The notes beneath the pieces are model-generated. The model worked only from the letters and a program-made list of their open reading frames with translations. It was not told the origin of the DNA and made no database searches. This document shows positions 17,377 through 25,627 of a stretch of 64,000 nucleotides of DNA, piece by piece. Numbering within the stretch: the stretch's first letter is position 1; every line of letters starts with the position of its first letter. The DNA is taken from the NCBI GenBank assembly GCA_938002015.1, contig CALLAU010000022.1, forward strand, positions 1-64,000. Direction: 5' to 3'. Origin of the DNA: an uncultured Bdellovibrionales bacterium. GTDB lineage: Bacteria; Bdellovibrionota; Bdellovibrionia; Bdellovibrionales; UBA1609. The position numbers and the translations under genes are program-made.

Positions 17377-19656
17377 TTAATAAGACTCCATTGCAGGCTC
17401 TTCTTTTAATTCTTCTGGAAGATCTTCATCCCAACCAGAATCATCATTTAATGGAGTTTTAATTTTTGAAATTTCATCAACTTTGCCACCAAATGGATCT
17501 ATACCATTTAGCTCACGTTTAATAAAATCAAGTCTTTGCTCTAATTGTTGTTTTACCAAAGCTTTGTTTTGAGCTGGATTTCTAATAATCCTAGGTGTAA
17601 TAAAAAGCATCAAATTATTTTTATTATTCGTTACAGAGTTTGATCTAAAGAGCCAACCAAGTATTGGAATATCGCCAAGAAGGGGAACTTTTGCGACAGT
17701 TCTACTAGTTTTATTATTTGTTAAACCACCTAAAACTGCCGTATCTCCATTAGGAACAACGATATTAGTTTTTAATGATTTATCCGTAATGTCCGTATTC
17801 TCATCTCCAGGAGTCACAACATCTTGAACAGTTTGAGCAAGCTCTAACCTTACAGCCTCAGAGTCAGGACTAATTGAAGGAGTTATTGTAAGCTTCATAG
17901 CTACTTTTTTACGCCTTGGAGAACTTACCTGACCTCCAGCATTACTTTGAGTTTCAATACCTAAAGCAATTTCTCGACCAACCTCAAGTTCAGACTCTTC
18001 GTTATCCATTGCCATAATTTTTGGAGTAGATAAAACATTACCCATTTTAGTTTGTTGAATAAGTCTAACGAGTCCATTAATAGAAGGAATTGTGATAGGA
18101 CCACTTCCTAAATTTACAGTAATATCTTTTCCACCACCAAAGGTAAGAATACCACCTAATGAACCAAGAGCAGAGGCAGGGTTTACAAGTAAGTCCCCGA
18201 TTCCTCCTCCATCGTTACCAAAAATACCTTGAACTGCTACACTAGTTGCAGGAGTTGCCACAGTTGCAGGCCCTGCTGGAATAACATTAGCAATATCTAA
18301 ACCAACTTCTCTCCTCTTTTCAACATCCATTTCCATAATCACAGTCTCAACAAAAACCTGATCTCTAGGAATATCAATCTTTGATAAAATAGATTTTACA
18401 ATTTTATAGTCTTGTGAACTTGCTGTGATGATAAGTGAGTTTGTATTTTTATCAGCCTTAATTTTTACTTCACCACCAAAAACTTGAGCTGCAGTTTTTG
18501 CTACAGCTACTGTTGGCGGAAGGTTTCTTGGAGTGCTTGAGCTTCCCGTAGCTTTTGCAGCTTCTGTCTGCGCTTTTTGAGACTCTTCAGCAATACCACC
18601 AAGAGTTTTAGAGATTTCTTCAGCATCATTATGTTTTACATAATAAACAAAGACCCCACCTTCCTCTTCTTCGTTTAAACCAAAATCAAGTTTCTTAATA
18701 AGATCTCTTGCTTTTGAAATACCAGCTTTATTACCAAGTACGATTAAAGAGTTTGTTCTTTCATCTGAAGTTACATAAGAAAGGTTTACCGAACCTTTTC
18801 CAGAAGAATCACTTTTAGAAGTTGACCTTCTAAACCTTGGAACTGAACTTCCACTTGAGTTCTCACCTTTATTAATAATTTTATTAACAAGATCAGCAAT
18901 ATCTTTTGATTTAGCATGCTTTATAGGAATCACTTCCATTTTCTCTTCAAAACCTGGAACATCTAACTCACCAATGATTCTTACAAATTTTTCAACATTA
19001 GAACCATAATCAGTTAGGATGATTGAGTTTGTTGGCTCATAAACTTTTAAATCCCCGGCTCTTGAATAAAGTGATCTTAATGACTTATCAAGTTCACTTG
19101 CTGGAATATACTTAAGTTTTATGATTTTTGTGATCACTTGATCTGCATCAGGAAAATATTCCCCTGTATAAGTTTCAACAGGATTTTTTGGAGCGTCTGC
19201 TTCTCTTACAATATTTAAAAATTTTCCTGATGGAACAATCGTAAGCTTATTAACTCTTAAAGCTGACAAAAACGCTTTATAAGCTTCAGCAACTGTAATA
19301 GGTTCTTTTGAAACTATTGTGATCTTACCCTTTACATCAGAACCAATAATAAAACGCTTTCCTGTTAGTTCAGCCATCACTGTAACCATGTCTTTGATTT
19401 CAATATCAGGATAGTCAAACGTATCAATCACATTTGGATAGTTCTTAGAGTTTATTTCTTCAGGGTAAGCATCTGAGAACTTAACACCTTTTTTAGACTT
19501 TGGGATTTGAGTTTCTTCAGAAGAGTAACCACCAGCACCTTCAACTTTATAAGTACCTTCTTTTTGATCTTGATTTCCAAACTGAGCATATGATTTTTCA
19601 GCAAAAAAAGTGGTTGCTATCATCAACCCAGATAGAATAAAAATAGTAATTCTCAT
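17377..19656 (-). CDS. gspD: Type II secretion outer-membrane secretin GspD
   Basis: The 759-residue secretin has a signal peptide (cleavage after SYA, residue 24). Its N0 domain is about 77-150, N1 about 170-233, N2 about 238-322, N3 about 330-430 with a long Ser/Ala-rich insert, and the C-terminal pore domain about 440-700 with VPNGDTAVLGGL and VPLLGDIPILGWLF. The N1 segment SLYSRAGDLKVYEPTNSII resembles the end of the orphan protein at 32147-32683. A charged C-terminal tail (about 710-759) may dock a pilotin. It lies between gspC and gspE. Confidence 0.96.
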   Translation of the reverse strand: MRITIFILSGLMIATTFFAEKSYAQFGNQDQKEGTYKVEGAGGYSSEETQIPKSKKGVKFSDAYPEEINSKNYPNVIDTFDYPDIEIKDMVTVMAELTGKRFIIGSDVKGKITIVSKEPITVAEAYKAFLSALRVNKLTIVPSGKFLNIVREADAPKNPVETYTGEYFPDADQVITKIIKLKYIPASELDKSLRSLYSRAGDLKVYEPTNSIILTDYGSNVEKFVRIIGELDVPGFEEKMEVIPIKHAKSKDIADLVNKIINKGENSSGSSVPRFRRSTSKSDSSGKGSVNLSYVTSDERTNSLIVLGNKAGISKARDLIKKLDFGLNEEEEGGVFVYYVKHNDAEEISKTLGGIAEESQKAQTEAAKATGSSSTPRNLPPTVAVAKTAAQVFGGEVKIKADKNTNSLIITASSQDYKIVKSILSKIDIPRDQVFVETVIMEMDVEKRREVGLDIANVIPAGPATVATPATSVAVQGIFGNDGGGIGDLLVNPASALGSLGGILTFGGGKDITVNLGSGPITIPSINGLVRLIQQTKMGNVLSTPKIMAMDNEESELEVGREIALGIETQSNAGGQVSSPRRKKVAMKLTITPSISPDSEAVRLELAQTVQDVVTPGDENTDITDKSLKTNIVVPNGDTAVLGGLTNNKTSRTVAKVPLLGDIPILGWLFRSNSVTNNKNNLMLFITPRIIRNPAQNKALVKQQLEQRLDFIKRELNGIDPFGGKVDEISKIKTPLNDDSGWDEDLPEELKEEPAMESY

Positions 19657-19737
19657 AACTTAGCCCCCAAAGACATTAACCCTATTTTAGCGGCCAATTT
19701 AATAAACTGACACTCTTCACTCATCTTTTTTAAGACT

Positions 19738-20730
19738 TTAGTCCTCAACTGAATACTCAAAGTCTCTGTCTTGGCCATTCGCATCTCGAATACCAATTCT
19801 AACATCACTAGCATTTTTTAACTTGTTATACATCATCATTGCTTTGTTGGGACTATTTACAGGCTCACCATCAACACTGGTGATGGTGTCTCCAATATTA
19901 AACCCTAGTTCTGAGATCACACTACCCTCTTTAATATTTGTAAACTTAAAACCAATAACTTCTCCTGTTACAGGATCAACAGCTCTTTCTACTTTTGCCT
20001 CTCTTAAGAGCTTTCCCATATTAGAAAGCTGAGCGTTTACATCAGAGCGCTTTGCTTTAAAGGTATCACCATCTCTTTTAACTAAACCTGAACCGTTTTT
20101 TTTAGCTCCCCCAAAACTTGGTGTAAACTTTTTAGGAGGAGGCCTCTTTGTAGCAAGCTTCATATCTCTTGGTATCTCTATATACTCTAGTTTTTTAGAG
20201 CTTAAATTTCTAATAATAACTTTTTTTCTAACCACACTCACTATCTCAGCTAGATTCTCAACTTGATCTCCTACAGTGTAGCTTGTCGTCTTTCCGGCAC
20301 TTTCAATAGTGGCTAAAGATCTATAGGGGTTTCTATGAACTATTGTTCCTTCTAGCTTTAAATCTAAATTTGAAAGCACTGGATCATTAAAGATTTCTTC
20401 TTCAACAGATCCCTCATTACCTTTTTCAAGACTTGCAATCGGTGGAGAGATAACACCATCAGCACTAAACATGTTTCGATTTACTATATGTTTATACCCT
20501 TTAGAGTAATCCACTAAGTCATTATTTGTGCTTTTTGCTCCCAGCCTAGATCTTCCCGCTGCAAGCTTTGCTCTTGAGGCATCTTTTGCACTGTAGGAAG
20601 GAAAAAATTTAATTCTTACAAATTTTAAGAGAACAAGATCAGCTACCATAAATGAAAAAAAGCCTAGAAAAATATAAATCAGTATACTTTTAAAAAGTGG
20701 TTCTTTATTTTGATCATCGCCGAAACTCAT
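19738..20730 (-). CDS. gspC: Type II secretion inner-membrane protein GspC with PDZ domain
   Basis: This is a bitopic protein of about 330 residues. It has a short cytoplasmic lead, one membrane helix (SILIYIFLGFFSFMVADLVL), a homology region (about 115-195) with the segment LEGTIVHRNPYRSLATIE, a basic linker and a C-terminal PDZ domain (GFNIGDTITSVDGEPVNSP). GspC links the GspL/M platform to the N0 domain of GspD. An upstream in-frame TTG at 20760 exists, but ATG at 20730 has a GGGAAG ribosome site and gives a normal GspC N-terminus, so I prefer it. It heads the gspCDEFG block. Confidence 0.88.
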   Translation of the reverse strand: MSFGDDQNKEPLFKSILIYIFLGFFSFMVADLVLLKFVRIKFFPSYSAKDASRAKLAAGRSRLGAKSTNNDLVDYSKGYKHIVNRNMFSADGVISPPIASLEKGNEGSVEEEIFNDPVLSNLDLKLEGTIVHRNPYRSLATIESAGKTTSYTVGDQVENLAEIVSVVRKKVIIRNLSSKKLEYIEIPRDMKLATKRPPPKKFTPSFGGAKKNGSGLVKRDGDTFKAKRSDVNAQLSNMGKLLREAKVERAVDPVTGEVIGFKFTNIKEGSVISELGFNIGDTITSVDGEPVNSPNKAMMMYNKLKNASDVRIGIRDANGQDRDFEYSVED

Positions 20731-20841
20731 ACTGGTATTATCTTCCCAATTTGTAACCAAACCTGCAAGTATTTGATGAATATGCGCCCTATGTGGGCTA
20801 GGTGTTTTTTGATTTTTTAAGTTCCACTTTGGGTTTAATTT

Positions 20842-21951
20842 TTAAACAACAAAGGGAAGATCGATATCAAGGTCTGCACTTAAAAGCCCTGTTTTTAAAA
20901 GACTTGAAGGCGGCTCATTTGGTTCTTGAATCAAATAAAGATTAGCATTTACAGAAAAAGTTAATAGCGAATCAGAAGGTGCAGATTTTAAAGCACCCTT
21001 AAAATGCGGATAAACAAAGATGTCTCCCTGTTTTCTTGTTTCATCAATCCATTTTCTTACTAAAGAGTAAAAAATATCATGGTTGTTAAAATACATATGT
21101 GTGAACAAATTTATTTTAGTTTCTTTTTTACGCAAAACAGGTCTTAGGTCCTTAAAGTATGAACCAATTCTAAGCCCTTGCTGCAAACTATCAAAACGAG
21201 AGTCTTTTAAATCAAACTTAATTTTTCCATACTTATAAAGTGGAAATGAACCAAGAGTTCCAACTATTTTCCCCTCACAATCAAGGGCTATAAAAATATC
21301 GCTTGGAGAAAACTCTTTCCAGCTTAAAATCTCTTGAGATAAAAAGCCTTTTGTACAAAGTCTTGCTAAAGGCATATTTGCTGTAGTTTTTTTAATATAG
21401 CCAGAGATCTGATCTAAGTCTGATTCAACAGCTCTCCTAATAATAAGGTGCTCTAAAGGGTCTTCAGCAAAAAAAGTTTTTCCTTGTATCAGATTTATTT
21501 TAACTGATCTTACCAAGTTAAACCTTGGGTGATCTGATCTAATCTTCCTTGGCCTAATAAAAAAGTTAAACATCTTTCTTTTATTTGATGAGATCATAAA
21601 AAAAGCATACTCAGCACCGAGAGCTTTTTTTTGATTTAAAATTTCAGGAAGCATAGCCTGAGACCATCCAACAAGAGCCTCTCTAACAGGCTTTGCTGAG
21701 ACATCGCCAATGAAAAGAACGCGCGCTGACCTTCCTTCAATATAATACTCTTTTGTATATAAAACGGCTGAACCTAGAACCTCATTCTTACTGTTCTTAA
21801 GAACAAGTCTTTTTACAACAACACTAAACTGACTGTAGTAAGATTCAATATCCTCAAAATGAATAAGATCAAAAGGCATCGCGCCAATTGTATCAAAACC
21901 CTTAAGGTCAGATTCCGTAATGGGCTCAGAAACTATTTTGAAGGCTTCCAA
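20842..21951 (-). CDS. GNAT-like protein of unknown substrate
   Basis: The 369-residue soluble protein has two halves, each resembling GNAT acyltransferases. The N-terminal half contains KNEVLGSAVLYTKEYYIEGR and the C-terminal half contains IIRRAVESDLDQISGYI plus DIFIALDCEGKIVGTLGSF. No clear acetyl-CoA-binding Q/RxxGxG/A loop is visible in either, so catalysis is uncertain. The TTG start is supported by GGAG 5 nt upstream. It overlaps the end of the adenosyltransferase gene by 19 nt, so the two are co-expressed. A role in modifying a small molecule or protein is only a guess. Confidence 0.55.
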   Translation of the reverse strand: MEAFKIVSEPITESDLKGFDTIGAMPFDLIHFEDIESYYSQFSVVVKRLVLKNSKNEVLGSAVLYTKEYYIEGRSARVLFIGDVSAKPVREALVGWSQAMLPEILNQKKALGAEYAFFMISSNKRKMFNFFIRPRKIRSDHPRFNLVRSVKINLIQGKTFFAEDPLEHLIIRRAVESDLDQISGYIKKTTANMPLARLCTKGFLSQEILSWKEFSPSDIFIALDCEGKIVGTLGSFPLYKYGKIKFDLKDSRFDSLQQGLRIGSYFKDLRPVLRKKETKINLFTHMYFNNHDIFYSLVRKWIDETRKQGDIFVYPHFKGALKSAPSDSLLTFSVNANLYLIQEPNEPPSSLLKTGLLSADLDIDLPFVV

Positions 21952-22466
21952 ATAGGCTCCTCAACTTTTTCAAGAAAGTTATAATACCTAGCAAGAACAA
22001 AGAAATAATCAGATAAACGGTTTAAATATACTACAGCTTTTTGAGTTTCTTTTGGTTTATCAAGCTTAACTACTGCTCTTTCTACAGATCTAGCAGATGT
22101 TCTACAAAGATGAGCAAAGCTTGCTGCTTCACAGCCTCCAGGTAAAATAAAGTTTTTAAGCTGCTCAAGCTTTTCATCCATCTCATCCATCTTTACTTCT
22201 AAATCAAGGGGTTCTAGTGATTCAACATATTTACTGAGAGTAAAACTAGATGCAAAATAACTTCCAAGAGAAAATATTTCTGCTTGAAGCCCTTTTAAAT
22301 ACTCTTTAATGCCAGTTTCTTTAGTTTTGTTACATAAAACACCAATTAAAGAGTTTAACTCATCAAGCTGCCCAAAAATGTCGACTAAAGTGTTCGATTT
22401 TGAAACTCTATCTCCAGTAAAGAGACTTGTTTCTCCTGCATCACCCGTCTTTGTGTATATTTTCAC
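21933..22466 (-). CDS. Cob(I)alamin adenosyltransferase, PduO type
   Basis: This cytosolic protein of 177 residues adenosylates cob(I)alamin to make adenosylcobalamin. Family marks are the N-terminal KIYTKTGDAGETSLFTG (ATP-binding loop), DELNSLIG, and the C-terminal CRTSARSVERAV helix. An upstream GTG at 22481 would add five residues but lacks a ribosome site. The GTG at 22466 has GGAG 6 nt before it and gives the standard KIYTKTGD start, so I prefer it. It is followed by the GNAT-like gene with a 19-nt overlap. No B12-dependent enzyme is in the window. Confidence 0.92.
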   Translation of the reverse strand: MKIYTKTGDAGETSLFTGDRVSKSNTLVDIFGQLDELNSLIGVLCNKTKETGIKEYLKGLQAEIFSLGSYFASSFTLSKYVESLEPLDLEVKMDEMDEKLEQLKNFILPGGCEAASFAHLCRTSARSVERAVVKLDKPKETQKAVVYLNRLSDYFFVLARYYNFLEKVEEPIWKPSK

Positions 22467-22560
22467 TAAATTCTCCGCCACACATCTATACTTAGAATAA
22501 AACTATTAAACCTTCTCACATTCTTACAGGACTGAGTTTCAAGCACAATTCTTTATATGT

Positions 22561-22599
22561 TTTATTTAATATTTTTTTTAGGTTATACTAAATACTATG
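22561..22599 (+). promoter_or_regulatory. Candidate promoter with -10 box 7 nt before the ATG
   Basis: TATACT (22584-22589) matches a -10 box and lies 7 nt from the ATG at 22597. TTTATT (22561-22566), 17 nt upstream, is a weak -35. No ribosome site precedes the ATG. Transcription would start at or next to the initiation codon. Confidence 0.4.
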
Positions 22600-23418
22600 T
22601 CTGCTGAATTGCCTTTTTTTATATCATGTCCACACTCAGGTGAAAAAACACCTCCAGAGGCCAATTGGCTTAATGAAAAAGACAAAATCACTCTACTTAG
22701 AGATATTGATCGCTTTGTAGATGTTTTCTACAGACCGATAGCAAAAGAACTCGATGTCCCTTTTATTTATAGTCCATGGAACAGGTATGTTATAGATTTA
22801 AATCGGCTTCCAGGAGATGTTGATAAAGATAGTGTAAAAGATCACGCAAACTCAAGTGGAACCTTTACTACAGGCCTTCACTGGGTAAAAACAAGTATTG
22901 GTGAAGAGCTTATGAGCACTCCAATCTCAAAAGAACTTCATGATATTCTAGTTGCTGCCTACTTTGAGCCGTTTCATAAATCCATCCAAGCACACTTTGA
23001 TTATCATAGACTTCAAGGGCACAGGCGAGTTTTTCATTTAGATGCTCACAGCATGCCCTCTCTTGGAACTGAAATACATAGAGATCCAGGAGAAAGAAGA
23101 AAAGAAATTGTTATCAGTGATCAAGACGGCACAAGCTGTGACCCTAAGTTTAGAGACCTCATCGTTGACTCATATAAATCTGCAGGTTTTGAAGTTGCAT
23201 TAAACTGGCCTTATAAAGGTGGTAGAATAACGCAAACATATGGAAACCCTGCCGCTGGAAGGCACACCATTCAAGTTGAAATCAATAGAGCTATTTATAT
23301 GAATGAAGAAACAAAAGAGATGATACAACCTGATTTTAAAGATGTATCATCAAGAATTCAAAAAGCTATTAAAACAATACATAAAGAACTTAAATCCCAT
23401 GTCTTTATGATTAACTAA
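22597..23418 (+). CDS. N-formylglutamate amidohydrolase family protein
   Basis: The 273-residue cytosolic protein belongs to the N-formylglutamate deformylase (HutG-like) family, which hydrolyses N-formylglutamate to glutamate and formate in histidine breakdown. Seen motifs are ISCPHSGEKTPP near the start, DLNRLPGD, RRVFHLDAHSMPS (candidate metal ligands) and QVEINRAIYMNEET. No other hut genes are nearby, so the true substrate may differ. The ATG lacks a ribosome site, but a -10-like TATACT lies 7 nt upstream, suggesting a leaderless message. It is divergent from the adenosyltransferase gene. Confidence 0.82.
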   Translation: MSAELPFFISCPHSGEKTPPEANWLNEKDKITLLRDIDRFVDVFYRPIAKELDVPFIYSPWNRYVIDLNRLPGDVDKDSVKDHANSSGTFTTGLHWVKTSIGEELMSTPISKELHDILVAAYFEPFHKSIQAHFDYHRLQGHRRVFHLDAHSMPSLGTEIHRDPGERRKEIVISDQDGTSCDPKFRDLIVDSYKSAGFEVALNWPYKGGRITQTYGNPAAGRHTIQVEINRAIYMNEETKEMIQPDFKDVSSRIQKAIKTIHKELKSHVFMIN

Positions 23419-23442
23419 TTAGCAACCAAATTCTTAATAACC

Positions 23443-23481
23443 TTGTAATTCACACACCTAAAGGTCTAAAATTTAGATGTG
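23443..23481 (+). promoter_or_regulatory. Candidate promoter with -10 box 6 nt before the gspH GTG
   Basis: TTGTAA (23443-23448), an 18-nt spacer and TAAAAT (23467-23472) resemble a housekeeping promoter. The -10 ends 6 nt before the GTG start at 23479, and no ribosome site is in place. The start point would coincide with the start codon. Confidence 0.45.
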
Positions 23482-24129
23482 AACAAGACTCATGAGCGCG
23501 GCTTTACTTTAATGGAACTTCTTATAGTTCTTACCATCATAGCAACTTTAACTGGGGTTATGGTTGGAGGAAGAAAAAGTGGTGTTCAAAAAGAGTATAG
23601 AAGATTTTTTCGTCGCTTTTCTGTAATGACAAAAGAGATGAGAAATAGATCTCAACTAAGAGGCACAACATTAAGGTTTATTTTTAAACTAGAAGATGAA
23701 AAGCCTATGGTTTTTTGGGCTGAAGAAGCAAAAGGGAAAGTCTTATTAAGTGATTCAAAAAAAACAGAAGAGCTTTTTGAAGACCTATATGACAATCTTG
23801 GAAAGGATGAAGTAAAGAAAAAAGAAATACGCGATCGTAAGAAAGAAAAAAATAACTTTAAGAAACTAAAAAAGTTTAGCTCAAAAAGACTCTCAACTCC
23901 TTCATCACTTACGATTAAACAAATTGAGATCTCTGGCCTTGATAAGCCTATCAATAGTGAAATTGCTTTTTTTCATTTTTTTCCTGAAGGCTTTGTAGAA
24001 GAAGTGGCAATACAAGTACAAACTCTTGATGAGTCCTTAAAATGGACTCTTGTCACCGAGCCTCTTACAGGTGAGTTTATAACTCTTAAAGGCCACACAG
24101 ACTTAAAGGAACTTCAAGACCGTGACTAA
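23479..24129 (+). CDS. gspH: Type II secretion minor pseudopilin GspH
   Basis: The 216-residue protein has a prepilin leader RG|FTLMELLIVLTIIA with the +5 Glu. It is the first gene of the gspHIJKLMN block and the start is GTG. GspH-type minor pseudopilins cap or join the pseudopilus. The middle (about 110-150) is very Lys-rich (DEVKKKEIRDRKKEKNN), an unusual charged insertion. The C-terminus is a beta-rich globular part. The stop overlaps the gspI start by 8 nt. Assignment as H rather than another minor pseudopilin rests on gene order. Confidence 0.82.
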   Translation: MNKTHERGFTLMELLIVLTIIATLTGVMVGGRKSGVQKEYRRFFRRFSVMTKEMRNRSQLRGTTLRFIFKLEDEKPMVFWAEEAKGKVLLSDSKKTEELFEDLYDNLGKDEVKKKEIRDRKKEKNNFKKLKKFSSKRLSTPSSLTIKQIEISGLDKPINSEIAFFHFFPEGFVEEVAIQVQTLDESLKWTLVTEPLTGEFITLKGHTDLKELQDRD

Positions 24130-24658
24130 AAAACATATAAACGGATTTTCTCTTATTGAAGTTTTAATCGCACTTGGGATCATAGCAAGTGTTATGATGG
24201 TTTTAACATCAAGTTGGACTTCAAATTTTAGACGTGTTGGCAAGGCAAAAATACAAACTCAAGTTGTCTATTTACTGCAAAAAAAAATGATTGAGATTGA
24301 AACACTTTATAAAGATAGACCTCAAGACTTACCAACAGAAGCTCAAACTGGAAATTTTGGTGACAAGCACAAAAAGTACACTTTTAGCTGGGAGGCTAAA
24401 GAATTTAAAATGCCTGACCTCTCCTCTGTTCTTACAACTCAATCTGGCGGTACTGATGAAATCACTTTAACAGTAATTAGTAAAATGAAAGAATTCTTTG
24501 AGCAGTCTGTAAAAGAAGTAAACCTTACTGTCACCTACCTACAATCACCAAAAGCTAAACCAAAAAAATACACTCTTTCAACTCTATTAGTTGATTATAA
24601 CGCAAGCATTGATCTTGGCATTGATCCATCTGTTCTTAAAGGACTTGGGGGAGGTTAA
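24122..24658 (+). CDS. gspI: Type II secretion minor pseudopilin GspI
   Basis: The 178-residue protein has a prepilin leader NG|FSLIEVLIALGIIA, very close to the GspI consensus, with the +5 Glu. The soluble part is beta-rich and ends in a Gly-rich tail. GspI nucleates the pseudopilus tip with GspJ and GspK. It starts with GTG inside the end of gspH (8-nt overlap), a coupling typical of this block, and ends 3 nt before gspJ. Confidence 0.88.
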   Translation: MTKKHINGFSLIEVLIALGIIASVMMVLTSSWTSNFRRVGKAKIQTQVVYLLQKKMIEIETLYKDRPQDLPTEAQTGNFGDKHKKYTFSWEAKEFKMPDLSSVLTTQSGGTDEITLTVISKMKEFFEQSVKEVNLTVTYLQSPKAKPKKYTLSTLLVDYNASIDLGIDPSVLKGLGGG

Positions 24659-24661
24659 TGC

Positions 24662-25627
24662 ATGTATTTTAAAAAGCCTCTTAAAAAATCTAAAAAGCAG
24701 CACTCTAGTGGTTTTACGCTTTTAGAGCTTCTGATTTCTGTTGGCCTTCTTGCAATCATGGGTTTAATCACAGCTCAAACTCTTAAAAACACAAATAGAA
24801 GAAGTGCAAAAATCACCTCCGGCTTAGATGGAGTAAATGCTTTAAGATCAGCTTTTAAACTCATAGAAAGAGACATCGCTGCAGGCTTTAATCATAGGGA
24901 TATTAACATTTTCTTATATAACCAAGCACAAACTGAAAGGGTCGCTCGTTACGATGACAGGCAAAAGGAATATGTAGAGAAAAAAAATAAAGAGGGAGCT
25001 AACCCCCAGTTAAACCTCGCCTCTTTAACTGAAGAGCAGAGAAAAGAAATGGAGAAATCTATTGGACCAAAACCTCAAAATAAGCCTATTAAAACGGAAC
25101 GTGTTGTCACACACTTTAAAGGTGAAAAAGACTCTCTCTTCTTTACCTCCTCTTCTGGAACAAGGCTTAGAGAAAGTGAAAGAATCTCTGAGCTTATAGA
25201 AGTAGGCTATATCATAAAAGATTGTAGAAGCAGAAAGAATAAAAAACTTAGAACAAAGTGTTTATGGAGAAGTGTTTCTCATAATTTAGATGGAGTACTT
25301 GAAGAAGGTGAGTCACAAACAGTTCTACTAGAGAACATTAAGGAGTTTGAAATAAGCTACCTTACATTTAACAGTGAAGACCCTGAGTGGGTTGAAACAT
25401 GGGACTCAGAAAATGTGGCAGATATTATAATGGGGAACAAGTTCCCTTCAGCAGTCTCTTTAGATCTAAGCATTAGCACACAAGTTGATAAGTCAGGAAA
25501 GAGTAATAAATCTGAAAGACTTTTTGGCGTATTCCCTATTCGCTTTCCTAATAACGATCCTTTCAAAAATTTAAAAAGCTCTGTCACTAACAACACAAAC
25601 AATCCACCAACTGGGGGAACCAATTAA
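24662..25627 (+). CDS. gspJ: Type II secretion minor pseudopilin GspJ
   Basis: The 321-residue protein has a prepilin leader SG|FTLLELLISVGLLA. It is longer than common GspJ proteins (about 200 residues); the extra part is a charged insertion around 85-130 (QKEYVEKKNKEGANP). The C-terminus is Asn/Thr/Pro-rich. GspJ forms the pseudopilus tip with GspI and GspK. The ribosome site GGGGGAGG is embedded in the end of gspI. The stop overlaps the gspK ATG by one base. Confidence 0.85.
   Translation: MYFKKPLKKSKKQHSSGFTLLELLISVGLLAIMGLITAQTLKNTNRRSAKITSGLDGVNALRSAFKLIERDIAAGFNHRDINIFLYNQAQTERVARYDDRQKEYVEKKNKEGANPQLNLASLTEEQRKEMEKSIGPKPQNKPIKTERVVTHFKGEKDSLFFTSSSGTRLRESERISELIEVGYIIKDCRSRKNKKLRTKCLWRSVSHNLDGVLEEGESQTVLLENIKEFEISYLTFNSEDPEWVETWDSENVADIIMGNKFPSAVSLDLSISTQVDKSGKSNKSERLFGVFPIRFPNNDPFKNLKSSVTNNTNNPPTGGTN

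Noticed and set aside
20731..20760. Upstream TTG as gspC start
   Set aside because: It lacks a ribosome site, while ATG at 20730 has GGGAAG and gives a normal GspC N-terminus.
20771..20810. GCCC-TATGT-GGGC hairpin as a terminator of the GNAT-like gene
   Set aside because: On the minus strand no T-run follows the stem; on the plus strand a T-run is present, but no plus-strand gene ends there.
22467..22481. Upstream GTG as adenosyltransferase start
   Set aside because: GTG at 22466 has GGAG 6 nt before it and yields the family's KIYTKTGD beginning.
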